From contig JAUJYN010000026.1 in assembly GCA_030737835.1 (NCBI GenBank), positions 1,991,602 through 2,055,601 on the forward strand: a stretch of 64,000 nucleotides of DNA, given 5' to 3'. The notes beneath the pieces are model-generated. The model had not been told where the DNA came from and searched no databases. It saw nothing but the letters and a program-made list of their open reading frames with translations. Numbering within the stretch: position 1 is the stretch's first letter; each line of letters starts with the position of its first letter. The translations under genes were made by a program, and so were the position numbers. This DNA comes from Acorus gramineus (lineage: Eukaryota; Streptophyta; Magnoliopsida; Acorales; Acoraceae). Positions 23,232 through 35,790 of the stretch are shown piece after piece.

Positions 23232-23725
23232 TTTTGGGCACATAAATATCTAAAAGAGGGATAGAAATGACCAATTTATCCTTGACTAGAAATTCTGTAC
23301 ATGCTTCACTAGAACAGCCATAACTTCCTCAATATAGCTTCGAATTATACAATTCAAAGTCCGTTGGAAAGCCAAGAAGATTATCTACAACTTTCATGTT
23401 TATGCCAAGATCAACTAATCCCTCCAGCTATTCCGAAATTAGAGCTAAACATAGAACAGGGCTGCTGCCAGAATTTTTCATCCCCGGGGTATGCTTGGTA
23501 AAATACCCATAATATTACTACATGAATCCAGCTGACTTAATTCCACTTTTGTACGAAAGCTAACTCAAAACTGAGCATCTCATAATAAAATCATATTTAA
23601 ACCTCTTCATCTTGGATTTTAACAAAATCAAATCCAAATACCAAATCGGAAATACATAACTTCTAGGAGAAAAATTTTGTAGCCTATTTTTCAATCAGAG
23701 CGCTCCAAATGACACAGGCATAACA

Positions 23726-23738
23726 TTCTTCCCCCCTT
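23726..23738 (-). other. Polypurine tract
   Basis: TTCTTCCCCCCTT on the plus strand, AAGGGGGGAAGAA on the element strand, next to the LTR start at 23725. Confidence 0.85.
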
Positions 23739-25850
23739 AGGAAATTTAGTCCTCGAAATTTAAGGAAACCCAAAGGGAAGACCGAATATAGCAAGTATCA
23801 CGCATAGACCTTTTGCTTCCAAGTGGTCACTACACCGGACTGGCGCTACCAACACACTATAATCAAAGGAACGGTCTTAGCGTGGAGCCTCTTCTCATGT
23901 TGGTCCTTGACCTCGATCCACTGCTCCACGAACGACAAATCCAACTCGAGGATGAGGCGGTCGAACAGAATGACATGAGCAGGATCGTGGACATAACGCC
24001 TCGGCCATGAGACAAGGACGACGTCGTGGGCATGAGCCAGCTGTGGGGGAAAGGCTACATGACAAGCCACCTCCCCAATCCACTCAATGACGAGAAACGG
24101 TCCCATTAAAGAGCCAACTCAGCTTGCCCCGAACGTCGAAACAGAGGGTGCCCTTAAACCAGGACACCTTCTTGAAAATATGATTGCCAAACCCAAAGGT
24201 AAGTTCCTGGCGACGATGACATGCGTAGCCCTTCTGTCGGATCTGGGAGGTGCAGATGCACGCACGAACCAACTTGGCCACCGCAAGGTCAAACAACTAA
24301 CTTATGGCCCTCCAATTGGGGCTCCTCAACCGTCCCAACACAAGGGAGGTATAAAACTGCGCCTGTAGAGTGCCTCTCACAGATCCATCTGAATGCTCGA
24401 ATGGCAGTCGTCTTGCAGGCATACCCCAACAAATGGGTGGTGCCTCACCCAACTGCCCTCATCATCAAGCACGCAGGCACTTAGCATGTCCTCCCAGGTC
24501 TGAATCGTCCTCTTTGCCTGGCTGTCCATCAGTGATGAAACGCTATACTTAAATGGAGGCTCGCGCCAAAGCCTGCCAAGGCTGCGCCACAACCTCAAAG
24601 TAACCCTCGCGTCTCAACCGAAAATAGCGCCGACTGGAGTGCCATGAAGATGAACAATCGCGAAGGTGGAAACCCACGTCAAGGCGTCCAGAGACTCAAT
24701 CAGTCGGATTAGGGAGGGAAGCGCGGACTTAGTCAGTCGGTCAATGATCACCTAGACGGCGTCGTGACCCGAACATGACTTTTGCGAGTCCTCAACAATT
24801 CCTGATAACCCACTCCCACGTCCACTGAGGAATCTCCATGGACTGACACTTTCCAACGCGATGATGATTCTCGAACTTTGCCTGAGGGCATGCCAACCTG
24901 GGGAAACAAGGTCACCCATATCGCCTTTTCATCGCCCCACTAGCAATCTCAATGAAGACTACCCCAAAGTAGTCCATGGAAGCCCAATAAAACTTTTGAG
25001 ATCCACGAAGGCATCCGGCGCATTCGTCAACCCCGACAGCAGTACTTAAAACTCGTAGTGCCTGAACGGTCACGAAAGGCCATCTACAGGATGTCCAACT
25101 CTCGGATCTCCGACTTGTGGTACCCTTGTGCGAAGATTGATCTAACAGAAGACACTCGCTCCCAGAGCTGGTCAAATAGATCATCAATGCACAACAAGGG
25201 GGGGTACCTGATCTTCAATCCTCACGGGAAGATCAAACAATACCTCGAACAATTAAGTCCAAATTCTGCTCCTCGAGCATGGCTGGCGCTCATGATGACA
25301 CTTACACGCTTGGTAAGCCGCTCAACCGCACTTAATCCACAAGACACGCAATAAGGGGTCGTCGGACCTCGACAATGCCTATGCGACGTCATCTATCTGA
25401 TAGGGCGGTTGAGTCCCATCACGAATGCTAGCATCGCGTCTCCTTATTTGCGACCAATGTGGGGCAAAACGCGACAGTATCCATAACTGTGCTTCACATG
25501 CCACCAGAGATAGGTCGCTCATCTATAACCATTGGAACTCCAGCATCCTGCACTCCATGGGCAGATTCATCACGAGGAGTCCACGCTCTCGACATCATCT
25601 AGTAGCACTCTCCCGGTGTGGCCTCTACCTGGTAGCCTCCCAAGCCTACTATCTCTGCCATATGGGCGCACCAACAAGCATAGTATCTGGGAGCACCTCA
25701 CAGGGCTCTGGCCTCAACCGGGCAACTACAACGCACAATGATATATCGAAGCGACTCCAGATGCCACTATGGAACCCAGTCCACAAGCAATCGCCCACCA
25801 AGTTGCAATAGGATGCACCCAATCCCGATCGTACGCATCACCACTCGCTA
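23739..25850 (-). pseudogene. Degraded family B pol (integrase core and tail)
   Basis: Down the minus strand, 25850-24300 gives scattered integrase-core motifs (DRLTKSALF-like near 24740, WRSLGRLW near 24590, KRTIQTWEDMLSACVLD near 24510). Then come the C-terminal pieces GNHIFKKVSWFKG (about 24200) and GPFLVIEWIGEVA, DPAHVILFDRL, KRLHAKTVP (24106-23850). Frames change repeatedly with many stops. The order is that of a Tekay/Del-type integrase. RT and RNase H are not recognisable in the upstream half. The copy at 58406-60510 has the same layout and closely matching sequence. Confidence 0.75.
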
Positions 25851-25880
25851 CAGCACCTTCCAAGTGAGAGGAAAAATTCA

Positions 25881-26046
25881 TCATCTTATAGATGCTTCAA
25901 AGGTATTCCTTGACTGGGAAAAGAACCTTGGGAGGGCACCATGAGGTCCCGATATAGGATATCCCGACAACCAAACAAGGAACACGGAGTACCCTAGCCT
26001 GGGTCTCAACGCTGACCCTGCAAGGCCCCTTAATCCTGAGTAGGAA
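25881..26046 (-). repeat. LTR-like subunit in the internal region
   Basis: Contains the same AGGATATCCCGACAACCAAACAAGG-type unit (minus strand CCTTGTTTGG core) as the family A internal segments at 5040 and 11270. So A and B share this odd internal piece. Confidence 0.75.
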
Positions 26047-26329
26047 GACTGGAAGAAGACATCACCCCTTAATGAGCAATACTCCACATCCTCAACACTT
26101 GAAACTGGCGCCGCACGCGAACTCAATGGTTACCAGCAATACCGATGCATGGGAAAGAGCTCCATTATTGAGACGCAATCCATACCTTAGAAATTGCGAC
26201 CAATTCATCACTATCACACTACTAGGCTAGAATCTCCTACCCAAGCCTTAATCCCGCAACAAGGGATCCAACAACTGACCCTAACCAGTCGACCCAGTCG
26301 ACAACTTAAGGGTGGGTCCACGGGGTCAC

Positions 26330-26466
26330 GTCCACGTCAACGGATGCGAGGAGGCATGTCAGCAACCTAAGATAACTTCTAAAACAAGAGTACTCGGATG
26401 ACAATCCTACGACTCATCATCTATACGACTAGACTTAGGCTCTGACGGGACCAGGCTCTGATACCA
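26330..26466 (-). other. gag start remnant, leader and primer binding site
   Basis: GCGAGGAGGCAT near 26350 is the reverse complement of the conserved gag start codon region (ATGCCTCCTCG). The following leader matches those at 9290 and 16780. TGGTATCAGAGCC lies at 26454-26466, five bases from the LTR at 26472. The rest of gag is gone: only about 280 bp separate this from the LTR-like unit. Confidence 0.75.
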
Positions 26467-26471
26467 ACTTT

Positions 26472-26611
26472 TGTCACTCCCCAGGGCGGCCGTCCCCGAG
26501 ACGTGGCAATAATAAAATATCAGCTATCAATACCTGAGGTCAATAAAGACTCCAACAACAACACACAAGGTGGCAAAGCAAGGATAATGATAACTAACTG
26601 AAAAGCGGAAG
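26472..26611 (-). repeat. 5' LTR of family B element, segment 1
   Basis: Starts TGTCACTCCCCAGGGCGGCC; the normal CGCCCC is changed to CTCCCC. It matches 20102-20241 and is cut at GGAAG by the Athila-like insertion. Confidence 0.88.
26607..26611. repeat. Target-site duplication GGAAG (left copy)
   Basis: GGAAG at the left of the Athila-like element; GAAAG at its right (37235-37239), one mismatch. The intact site at 20237-20241 reads GGAAG, so the right copy mutated later. Confidence 0.85.
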
Positions 26612-28058
26612 TGATTGATTATTAAAGTTGTTATTAATTACCGCAAGTGCACGGATCATTACAGAAGTATAGATCTAGCAAATACGGGTCGATCCCACAG
26701 AGAATTGTTCAAATTAAATTATTAATTGATTTACCTAATCGAATTAGACAGGAAGATTGATGAAGGTTTAGTTTTTATTTTATTTTTAAAAAAATGAATA
26801 TTAATATAAAAAGATAACTAGGGTTTTAGAATCCACCATGCAATACCAATTTAGGGGTTATATTCAAATGTGAAACTCCACCATATAACTCAATCAATAT
26901 TGACGTTAGTCAAATACCAATCGGAAATTAAATATTTAAAATCATATTAATTATTTCATAAAATGATCTATCTCCCTTCCCTTTATAAAATCTACCAACT
27001 CAATATTCAACTTGTTAAGAAGAGCATAAAATATCAGAGAACCTAATCAAAGCATATTTTATCAAATCAAATACAAGAGATTTTTGAAGAAGGTAATAAG
27101 AAATTCACATGAAAGGTTTCAAAAGAGAATTGAAGGAGAGATTGATATTCAATAAAGCAAACAATATGGAGAATTCAAGTCTAAATATAAAATCCTAAAC
27201 TAGCATTGCATGGTTTCATCTTCAACCCTAGTTGAAGATTTAACTACTAGAAAACATGATCAAACTAAATAAAAAATAAAAAATATAAGACATCATATTA
27301 TTAAAAAATTCTTGAAAATAAAAATACTAAAGTAATATTAAAATTCAGATCTAAATATATACAAACATCCAAAGATATGAGATGAAAAGAAAAACAAAAA
27401 CAAAGCAAAACTCTTGAATCTTTCTTCTCCTTTGGTTGTCCCTTTGCCTCCTTTTTATTCCTTTTTTCTTGGCTTCATATGTGTTCCTTTTATAGCCTCC
27501 AGCCTTGAATCTTGACCATTGATTTGCAATGAATTGGATGGTTAAGATTGGCCATCAACCTTCCTCATATGAATATTTGACAATTTTAGCAGGTAAAATC
27601 TTTCATTCCCGTCATTAATTTTCTGCAGAATCTTCGGATGAATTTTTGACCCCTAATAAGGTGGAATTGCAAAATATTCATGAAACATTGATTTGTAGAT
27701 CTTGAAAATATCTTTTCAACGCCATATTTTGGGCCAAAATACGATATTTGAGGCAAAAGTTATGGTCAAAATAGTGGGACGGTTTTAACATTGATTTGAA
27801 GAATATTTGATTGGATTTTGATTTTTGATTCTCTCTTCACCAAATCTTTATCTAGCATAATTTTGGATCTTCAAGAATCCTCTTGATTCTCCTTCATATC
27901 TTTAAATGCTTTATAGAATATTTTGCATTGATAATCATCATTTATCTCAATTACCTGCAATAACAAATAAATTCTGAATATTAGTCATTATTACACATAA
28001 AATTAGGAAATAGAAAACTAAATTAAGGGGATTAAATGTGCAAATAATACGCTTATCA
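26612..28058 (-). repeat. 3' LTR of Athila-like element
   Basis: 1447 bp, TGATAAGC...AATCAATCA on the element strand. It contains the ACCGCAAGTGCACGG and GGGTCGATCCCACAGAG blocks typical of Athila LTR ends. Confidence 0.93.
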
Positions 28059-28072
28059 AATACCCCCAAACC
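28059..28072 (-). other. Polypurine tract of Athila-like element
   Basis: GGTTTGGGGGTATT on the element strand, directly before the 3' LTR start. Confidence 0.75.
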
Positions 28073-29458
28073 TAGATTTTGCTAGTCCTCTAGCAACAAA
28101 GTGATTAAAAACAAGGATAAGGCCACTTTCGCAGGCTCTCACGGTTGCATTTAGCGTATGCAACAAGCCCTTAAACCCCTAGGTCACCCCTAGTGGACGA
28201 GTTTGACTCGTGAGGGTTTGCAGCGAATCTACCCACAAAATTCTTTTTTTTTTTTTTTTTTCTCTGCCATAATCCCATGATAGTATCAAAGAGCTCAAGA
28301 TATTAAATTCTTTTCAGAAAAGTACTTAATGTAATGACATGGTGTGCTCGTGAAAATCTGGACAACACTCAAGAGATTCAGACTCCTAAGTAGGAATTTT
28401 CCTTCTAATTGCTGTCGAATGGTTGGTTCTCCCTTAGACACTGAGTCAAAACCAGAATAGTCTACTAAGCCAGTAAGAGATTTGGATGTTCACTTTATTA
28501 CCTCATGGGCTTTATATGTGATATTCCAGCTTACTTACTATCTTTTACAGGGAGGCTTTCACTCTATCACTGTCGAATCGGTCTTTAAACTTCAACATAA
28601 TGATTGCTATGCTCTTTGTTCAGAGCACCTTAGATATTATCTCATTGATTTTTTTTTTTTTTTCTTCTTCTTCTTTTTTTTTTTTTTTTTTTTTTCAAAA
28701 GGTACTCTATCAATTTTTTTTTTTTTTTTAAGACCTAATGATAAGTAGCCCTTTTCCACTGTACTTGTGATTCAATGGTTGCTTTTCAATTGATGTAAAC
28801 CCTAACTCCTTATCAAGCAAACCAATGAACTAGACTTTTAGGTTCAACAGGTTTTAGAAAGTTCTTAACATTCTAGGCAATTATTAAGTCGACTCCACAA
28901 ATTCATCTTAACTCAAAAATGCATCCAGATGTGTAGTGACTTTTCCAATATCAAGCACTTAAGACCTACTAAAATAGAAATTAACATAAGAGTTCATGCT
29001 ACCATCATAGGGATATAGGCATTTTTTTTTTTTTTTTTTTTTTTGAATACTCTATCGTAACTGAGAATAATGAATCACATGATAAATTCAAAATGTCAAA
29101 ACCCCCCCAAAACCTAATCCACACATTGTCCTCAATGTTCATATGTTTGGACACGTGAAATATCAAGAAAGGAGAATAAAAAAGGAAGAATTTTACCATA
29201 TCAAGTGATCACCATTGAACTGCTGCTATACGATGGCATCAAAACAATTTTGTTAGTTCAACATACTTCAAAATAAAGACTACATCCAATGACTCGATGA
29301 TAGTGGATGCAAACAAACATAAAATCTAGACTAAAAATGGAAAATTACCTTAACTCCCCCAAACCTAGTTTACAGCATGAACAACGAAATGATGATTCGG
29401 GAGGAAAGGCAACCCAGAAAATATAGTACAAAATGATTACCAAGAGAGCTTAATCTTG
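28073..29458 (-). other. 3' noncoding region of Athila-like element
   Basis: About 1.4 kb between pol and the PPT. No open frame resembling an envelope protein is seen on the element strand. Four A-rich runs on that strand (T-runs at 28244-28261, 28650-28696, 28716-28729 and 29021-29044) break the region. Some Athila elements carry an env-like frame here; this one has lost it or never had it. Confidence 0.7.
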
Positions 29459-32400
29459 CTAGATGGAATCATGGAGGTGAATGACCTCCGCTTTCTCCAA
29501 CGGTAACTCCAAAAATGGTTTAAGTCGATGACCATTCACTTTAAAAACATCGCCATTCTTTGGATTCTCAATCTCAATGGCACCATGGGAATAGACTGTT
29601 CTCACTAAATATGGGCCAGTCCAACGGGATCTCAGCTTTCCCGAAAAAATATGCAACCTCGAATTATAAAGAAGGACTTTCTGGCCCACGTCAAATGACT
29701 TCCGATGAATGGACTTGTCATGGAACACTTTCATTTTCTCCTTATATATCTTTCCATTCTCATAGGCCTCATTGCGGATCTCTTCTAATTCAGCAAGTTG
29801 GAGTTTCCTCTGGGCTCCAGCTTCAGAAAGTTCAAAATTCAATTGCTTAATAGCCCAAAATGCACGATGTTCTAATTCAACAGGCAAATGGCAAGCTTTT
29901 CCAAAGACAATCCTATAGGGAGACATACCAAGGTTGGTCTTATAAGCAGTTCTATAGGCCCATAATGAATCATTTAATTTCAAGGACCAGTCTTTTCGAG
30001 TTGAATTTACTGTTTTCTCTAAAATTTGCTTAATTTGCCTATTGGACACCTCAACCTGACCACTAGTCTGGGGATGATAGGGTGTAGACACCTTATGAGT
30101 GATAGAGTATTTCCTCATGAGACTCTCAAAAGAACGATTGCAGAAATGAGTTCCTCTATCACTTATAATGACACGAGGGGTTCCAAAACGAGAGAAAATA
30201 TTTTCTTTAATAAATCTTATAACAACCTTGTTATCATTCGTTTTACATGGTATTGCTTCCACCCACTTAGAGACATAGTCAACTGCCAGAAGAATGTATA
30301 GATTTCCATATGAATTCGGAAAGGGTCCCATAAAATCAATGCCCCAAACATCAAAAATTTCAATGATTAGAATAGGATTGAGTGGCATCATGTTTCTTCT
30401 TGTAATTTTTCCCAATTGTTGGCATCTCTCACAACTTGCACAATATTCAGCTGCATCCCTAAAAATGGTGGGCCAATAAAAGCCACATTGTAAAATTTTA
30501 GCAGCAGTCTTTCTAGCACTAAAATGACCACCACATGCCTGGTCATGACAAAATGATAGGACACTTCGACACTCAGAATTTGGAATACATCTCCTAATGA
30601 TCTGATCAGGACAGTGTTTGAACAGGTAAGGATCATCCCAGTAAAAGTGCTTGACTTTGGATAAAAATCTAAATCTATCTTGTTTGGACCAATGAGAAGG
30701 CATTTCACCAGTAACAAGGTAGTTCACAATATCAGCAAACCAAGGTAATGTAGACACTTCCATTAACTGCTCATCAGGAAAAATTTCATTCACAGGAAGG
30801 TCTTCAATAGGATCTAGAGTTAACCGAGAAAGATGGTCAGCTACAACATTTTCAGAGCCTTTCTTATCATGGATTTCTAAATCAAATTCCTGTAGCAATA
30901 GAATCCAACGGATGAGACGGGCCTTAGCATCTTTCTTGGATAGAAGGTGCCTAAGAGCCGCATGATCAGAATAGACATTAACCTTAGAACCTATCAGATA
31001 TGAACGAAATTTCTCTAGGGCAAAGACTACAGCTAGGAATTCTTTCTCAGTGGTGGAATAGTGAAGCTGTGCATCATTCAAAGTCCTACTAGCATAGGAT
31101 ATCACATGGGGGAGTTTATTAATTCGCTGACCCAAAACAGCACCTATAGCATAGTCAGAGGCATCACACATGAGTTCAAAGGGTTGGGTCCAATCTGGAG
31201 GTCTAATGATAGGGGCTGAGGTTAACTCCTTTTTTAAGCTTTCAAAGGCTTGCATACATTCAACATCAAATTCAAAGGGAATATCTTTAGCCAACAAATT
31301 GCTTAAGGGTCTAGCCTTTTTACTAAAATCCTTAATGAATCTCCTATAAAATCCTGCATGCCCCAAAAATGATCGAATTTCCTTAACAGTCCTTGGGGGA
31401 GGAAGATTAGTAATTAAATCAATCTTGGCTTTGTCTACCTCAATACCTTTATCAGAAACCACATGACCCAAAACAATTCCCCTTTTCACCATAAAGTTAC
31501 ATTTCTCCCAATTCAGTACTAAATTTTTCTCCTTACACCTGATTAGTACAAGAGAGAGGTGGTGTAAGCAATCAGAAAATGTTGATCCAAATACTGAGAA
31601 ATCATCCATGAATACCTCAAGGAAACGCTCTACCATATCAGAGAAAATGCTAATCATACACCGCTGAAAAGTCGCTGGTGCATTGCATAACCCAAATGGC
31701 ATGCGACGGTAAGCAAATGTCCCAAAAGGACAGGTGAAGGTGGTTTTCTCCTGATCTTCTGGAGCTATGGGAATTTGATTATAACCAGAATAACCATCAA
31801 GGAAGCAATAAAAAGCATGACCGGCCAACCTTTCTAGCATTTGATCTATGAATGGGAGTGGAAAATGATCCTTCCTAGTGGCAGAATTTAGTTTACGGTA
31901 ATCAATGCATACACGCCATTTAGTTTGTACTCTAGTGGGAACTAACTCATTATCATCATTCTTTACCACCGTAATGCCAGATTTCTTAGGAACAACATGA
32001 ATCGGGCTTACCCATTTACTATCAGAAATGGGATAAATGATCCCAACATCAAGAAGTTTCAAAACTTCTGCTCTTACAACCTCCTTCATGACCGGATTCA
32101 AACGCCTTTGTGATTCCCTAGAAATACTTGTATTGTCCTCAAGATGAATTCGGTGTTGAACGACAGATGGACTTATTCCTTTAATGTCTGCCATACTCCA
32201 CCCAATGGCCTCTTTATGTTCCCTAAGGACACTGATTAGCTCACCTTCTTGTTCCTCATTAAGATCAGAAGCAATAATTACAGGAAGGGTTTCAGCTGAA
32301 CCTAAGAAAACATATTTTAAATTGTTAGGAAGAGGTTTAAGTTCTAGCTTGGGAGGCTCATCAATGGAAGGAAGAGGTGGTGATTGAGAAAGAGGAAGAG

Positions 32401-33208
32401 GCTCAGGCTTTGGTTGCCACTTATTAAATGGGATGGTTGTTTCTGAATCTAGGAGAGCATTTACTTCCATGATCGATTTTTCCATATCAAAATTTTCTCC
32501 AAAGTGGGCAAGGCAAAACTCTAAAGGATCTTTCGTGCTCATAGAATGATGTTTCAAATCTTCAATTATTTCCTCAATAGAATTTACATCCTCTAATTCA
32601 TCATTATAATCTCCTGGTTGTTTTCTAATGTGGAAGATATTTAGGTCAACTGTCATATTTCCAAAAGATAATTTCATCAATCCATTTCGACAGTTAATCA
32701 AAGCATTAGATGTAGCCAGGAATGGTCTGCCTAAAATTACAGGAATTTGCCCCTTTGGGTTCAGAACAGGTTGGGTTTCTAAAACTATAAAGTCAACAGG
32801 AAAGATGAAATCCCCAACCTTAATCAGGACATCCTCAATGACACCTTTAGGAATTTTCACAGATCGATCTGCTAATTGTAAGGTCACTGGGGTAGGTCTC
32901 AATTCTCCTATGCCTAACTGTTTGTACACTGAATAGGGCAGTAGATTTACACTCGCACCTAAGTCTAGCAAAGCTCGATCAATACGAGTGTCTCCAATCA
33001 CACATGAAATGGTAGGACAACCTGGGTCCTTATACTTGATTGGAGTTTCACATGAAAGAATGGAGCTTACATGGGATGCTAGGAAAGCTTTCTTGGGTAC
33101 ATTGTTGGTCCTCTTTTGGGTGCATAAGTCCTTCAAAAATTTAGCATATGCTGGTACTTGTTGGATAGCATCTAGGAGCGGAATGTTCACGCGAACTTGC
33201 TTAAACAC
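29459..33208 (-). CDS. pol: Athila-like pol polyprotein (PR-RT-RNase H-integrase)
   Basis: An open frame of 1249 codons counted from a GTG at 33208; the same frame is open further upstream to a TAA near 33390, so the true N-terminus is set by gag-pol fusion. Protease: active site DLGAS at residues 82-86. Reverse transcriptase: about 370-600 with catalytic FMDD at 533-536. RNase H: D682, E721, D748, D791. Integrase: zinc-binding H888, H895, C926, C929, then D958, D1017 and E1053, with the canonical 35-residue spacing between the last two. There is no chromodomain, as expected for Athila. The enzyme copies element RNA and inserts the DNA. No internal stop is present over 3.75 kb, so constraint was recent. 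Whether it is functional cannot be judged from sequence. Confidence 0.95.
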   Translation of the reverse strand: MFKQVRVNIPLLDAIQQVPAYAKFLKDLCTQKRTNNVPKKAFLASHVSSILSCETPIKYKDPGCPTISCVIGDTRIDRALLDLGASVNLLPYSVYKQLGIGELRPTPVTLQLADRSVKIPKGVIEDVLIKVGDFIFPVDFIVLETQPVLNPKGQIPVILGRPFLATSNALINCRNGLMKLSFGNMTVDLNIFHIRKQPGDYNDELEDVNSIEEIIEDLKHHSMSTKDPLEFCLAHFGENFDMEKSIMEVNALLDSETTIPFNKWQPKPEPLPLSQSPPLPSIDEPPKLELKPLPNNLKYVFLGSAETLPVIIASDLNEEQEGELISVLREHKEAIGWSMADIKGISPSVVQHRIHLEDNTSISRESQRRLNPVMKEVVRAEVLKLLDVGIIYPISDSKWVSPIHVVPKKSGITVVKNDDNELVPTRVQTKWRVCIDYRKLNSATRKDHFPLPFIDQMLERLAGHAFYCFLDGYSGYNQIPIAPEDQEKTTFTCPFGTFAYRRMPFGLCNAPATFQRCMISIFSDMVERFLEVFMDDFSVFGSTFSDCLHHLSLVLIRCKEKNLVLNWEKCNFMVKRGIVLGHVVSDKGIEVDKAKIDLITNLPPPRTVKEIRSFLGHAGFYRRFIKDFSKKARPLSNLLAKDIPFEFDVECMQAFESLKKELTSAPIIRPPDWTQPFELMCDASDYAIGAVLGQRINKLPHVISYASRTLNDAQLHYSTTEKEFLAVVFALEKFRSYLIGSKVNVYSDHAALRHLLSKKDAKARLIRWILLLQEFDLEIHDKKGSENVVADHLSRLTLDPIEDLPVNEIFPDEQLMEVSTLPWFADIVNYLVTGEMPSHWSKQDRFRFLSKVKHFYWDDPYLFKHCPDQIIRRCIPNSECRSVLSFCHDQACGGHFSARKTAAKILQCGFYWPTIFRDAAEYCASCERCQQLGKITRRNMMPLNPILIIEIFDVWGIDFMGPFPNSYGNLYILLAVDYVSKWVEAIPCKTNDNKVVIRFIKENIFSRFGTPRVIISDRGTHFCNRSFESLMRKYSITHKVSTPYHPQTSGQVEVSNRQIKQILEKTVNSTRKDWSLKLNDSLWAYRTAYKTNLGMSPYRIVFGKACHLPVELEHRAFWAIKQLNFELSEAGAQRKLQLAELEEIRNEAYENGKIYKEKMKVFHDKSIHRKSFDVGQKVLLYNSRLHIFSGKLRSRWTGPYLVRTVYSHGAIEIENPKNGDVFKVNGHRLKPFLELPLEKAEVIHLHDSI

Positions 33209-33249
33209 TTCTAAAATTTTATCTAGCTGGGTAGATTTCTTAGTTGAAC

Positions 33250-34923
33250 CTAATCGCTGAGGATATGGGGCCTTGGGAACATAAATTCTCCCAGGAGAAT
33301 CATTGGGCTTTGCTTTCTCTGGGATGGATGGGCTAGGAGGGATGGGTTCAGAACCTGGGTCCTCATAATAAATTTGGGCTTGTCCTTATCATCTTCAACA
33401 TCATTATTAGGCATAATAACCTTGTTGTCCACTTGTCTACCAGACCTAAGAGTAGTGATTGCATTAACCTGGTTGGACTGGTTACTAGAAGAATCTTGGA
33501 TTTGTCCTTGAAGAATGGGTCCTCTAGGGTTAGGCTCAGGTTGACTAGGAAATTTTCCTTTCTCTCTCTCATTTATGGTGGTGGCCAATTGACCAACTTG
33601 AATCTCGAGACGGGAGATTGCCTGTGTGGTGGATTGAAGGATTTGCCCTGTAGATTGCATAAATTGATTCAAAGTGGCAGACATCTGGGAGGATGATTGA
33701 GTTAGATTTTGAGTGGACTTCATAAGAACATCTAATCCTTTCTCAAAGGAAGAGAACTTCTTCTCATTTTCTATTTGAAACCCAGGCGGAGGAAATGGAG
33801 TAGGAATGGGTCCTGTGTTTGGTCTAGGATACATGGGAGCTTGAGGAGGTCCCTGTGGGCCTCCCTGGTGTGGGCCTTGAGTCCACGACAGATTTGGATG
33901 ATTCCTCCATCCAGGATTATAAGTTTGAGCATATGGGTCATTTTTCCTCCACTGTAAGCTATTGGCATGTTCGGCCCAACTTTCCTTGTGGGATGACAGG
34001 GAAGGACAGTCTTCCGCTAGGTGATTTGAAGATTTACATAAAATGCAGAGAATAGTAGAGTTGGAGGTGGAGACTTGATTAACAGAATCATGATTTGGTT
34101 TCATCTCTAGGGCCTCCACTCTACGAATGAGAGATGCAAACTTGGCTTCAGACTCAAAGCTACTATCAATGGAATGAATACCTCCCTTAGAAGGCATGGG
34201 TTTCTCAGGCTCTCTAATTGTCTCCCATTGCATGGATTTTTCAGCTACTTCTTCCAAAAATGCCCATGCTTCAGTTTCATTTTTATTGGTAAATTCACCA
34301 CTACACATTGATTCAACCATAGTCCTTGTGGTGTAATTCAAACCTTCATATAAAATTTGCACTAATCTCCAAACCTCAAATCCATGATGAGGACATTGCA
34401 ACAACAAGTCCTTGAATCTCTCTAAATATCTCCATAAAGATTCTCCCTCCTTTTGAATGAATTGATTTATATTCATGCGAATCTTAGCAGTTTTATGATT
34501 AGGAAAGAACTTCTTCAAAAATATCATAACTAATTGATCCCAAGTGGTGATAGATTTTGCGGGTAGAGCATACAACCACTTTTTAGCATTATCTTTGAGG
34601 GAGAAGTTGATTAACCTCAACCGGATTGAATCATCAGTTAGCTGTTGAAGTTTTAGAGTGGAACAAACTTCCTCAAATTCCCTAATGAAAAGATATGGAT
34701 CCTCAGATCCATCAAATTTTGGGAGCATATTAATCATCCCAGGCTTGATCTCAAAGTTGTTAGCATTGGTTGTTGGTAACACAATGCATGAGGGTTGCGT
34801 AGTTCTAGATGGATACATGTAATCCTTCAAGGTCTTTGGAATGACATCTACTGTGTTATCCATGGTGATGGTTGAATCGGTACGAATCAATCGGTTTTTA
34901 GAATCCCTAGACCAAATGCTCAT
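33250..34923 (-). CDS. gag: Athila-like gag
   Basis: 557 codons from the ATG at 34923. The capsid core (about residues 65-200) has the family pattern [68 protein letters not shown] knuckle ([14 protein letters not shown]) lies at 293-306. A Pro/Gly-rich stretch (about 340-380) and a heptad-rich segment (about 400-450) follow. The C-terminus overlaps the upstream extension of the pol frame by about 140 nt. In this lineage gag and pol usually form one frame, so the change between about 33360 and 33390 is either a single-base indel or a recoding site. Multimerises into particles and binds RNA. Confidence 0.93.
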   Translation of the reverse strand: MSIWSRDSKNRLIRTDSTITMDNTVDVIPKTLKDYMYPSRTTQPSCIVLPTTNANNFEIKPGMINMLPKFDGSEDPYLFIREFEEVCSTLKLQQLTDDSIRLRLINFSLKDNAKKWLYALPAKSITTWDQLVMIFLKKFFPNHKTAKIRMNINQFIQKEGESLWRYLERFKDLLLQCPHHGFEVWRLVQILYEGLNYTTRTMVESMCSGEFTNKNETEAWAFLEEVAEKSMQWETIREPEKPMPSKGGIHSIDSSFESEAKFASLIRRVEALEMKPNHDSVNQVSTSNSTILCILCKSSNHLAEDCPSLSSHKESWAEHANSLQWRKNDPYAQTYNPGWRNHPNLSWTQGPHQGGPQGPPQAPMYPRPNTGPIPTPFPPPGFQIENEKKFSSFEKGLDVLMKSTQNLTQSSSQMSATLNQFMQSTGQILQSTTQAISRLEIQVGQLATTINEREKGKFPSQPEPNPRGPILQGQIQDSSSNQSNQVNAITTLRSGRQVDNKVIMPNNDVEDDKDKPKFIMRTQVLNPSLLAHPSQRKQSPMILLGEFMFPRPHILSD

Positions 34924-35766
34924 AAATCAAAATATCTCAAATCAAGAATATACTTTCACAACCAACATATTAAGATTTATCTTGTTAAGTGAGGGAGAAT
35001 GATTTTTAAAAGATCTAGTTGTTGAGGATCTTCCTCCTTAAAGGACAGCTCCTAACTGTTCCAAGATATGCCTTAAGCTTGCCAGTTAACGATCAACCAC
35101 TCAACAACCAGGAAAGTGTAAAGGATTAGTGGGGGGTCTTCCACGCTTTCGCGTGTTCCTCAATTAAGTAACCACGTCCTTTAAGGTAGAAACCTTATGA
35201 AACCACTTTCCTAGACATCATTAAACGGTTAATGGCTCACTGGAGTATCCCTTGGCGTCTCTTGTCCTATTGAGCTCGAAAACCTAGGGCCAAGTCTACT
35301 TCATCTTATTTTAATTAGGCTCATGGGTTTGACAAATGCTCAAGATGATGATTTGTGGGCCAAGGAAGGGCGATGAAATCCCCACCTTATGTTATGTGGG
35401 ACAACCCTTAGATGGATTAATTAATGTATGCTAATTGAAAAATGCACACACCGAAAATCCCAATCAACCCCAAAAGTAACCCACTTGCAGAGATTCGTGG
35501 GTGAATGAAATACTCACAACTCACACACAGTGAGGGAAGAATTAAATCCACCTTTTTGCCGTGATGAAATGGTTCACCTTAGGGTCGCCTTCGAACACTT
35601 TTGATACTCGTTTAGAGAAAGAATGGTCTAAGCCTTACACCATTCTTTGTTGTGTTCTTGTAGGTTCTTGATATCCTGCAAAATATGAAGAGAAAAAATC
35701 AGCAAAAGTAAAGAAAAAAAAACTAATCCGAAAGATAAATCAACATCAAATATAATATGAAACAAT
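34924..35766 (-). other. 5' leader of Athila-like element
   Basis: About 840 bp between the PBS and the gag ATG with no coding frame of note. It is expected to hold dimerisation and packaging signals; none can be named from sequence. Confidence 0.6.
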
Positions 35767-35784
35767 TCCCCGGCAACGGCGCCA
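35767..35784 (-). other. Primer binding site, tRNA-Asp type
   Basis: TGGCGCCGTTGCCGGGGA on the element strand, six bases from the LTR. This is the PBS common to Athila elements. Confidence 0.88.
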
Positions 35785-35790
35785 AAAACT

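Larger units (their letters stand above)
20102..23725 (-). repeat. 3' LTR of family B element
   Basis: 3624 bp, starting TGTTATGCCTGTGTCA on the minus strand at 23725 and ending CCTTGGGGCGTGACA at 20102. It contains GA repeats, a CpG-rich block (about 22385-22750), mini-exon-like borders around 22255-22296, and CTCACCCTCACCC units. It is uninterrupted and so shows the empty target sites of both nested insertions: GGAAG at 20237-20241 and CCTCG at 22275-22279. Confidence 0.92.

Noticed and set aside
28073..29458. Envelope-like frame downstream of Athila pol
   Set aside because: No open frame over about 65 codons on the element strand and no membrane segment that could be supported.
29560..34055. 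Plus-strand frames opposite Athila gag and pol
   Set aside because: Short shadows of the long minus-strand frames, without motifs.
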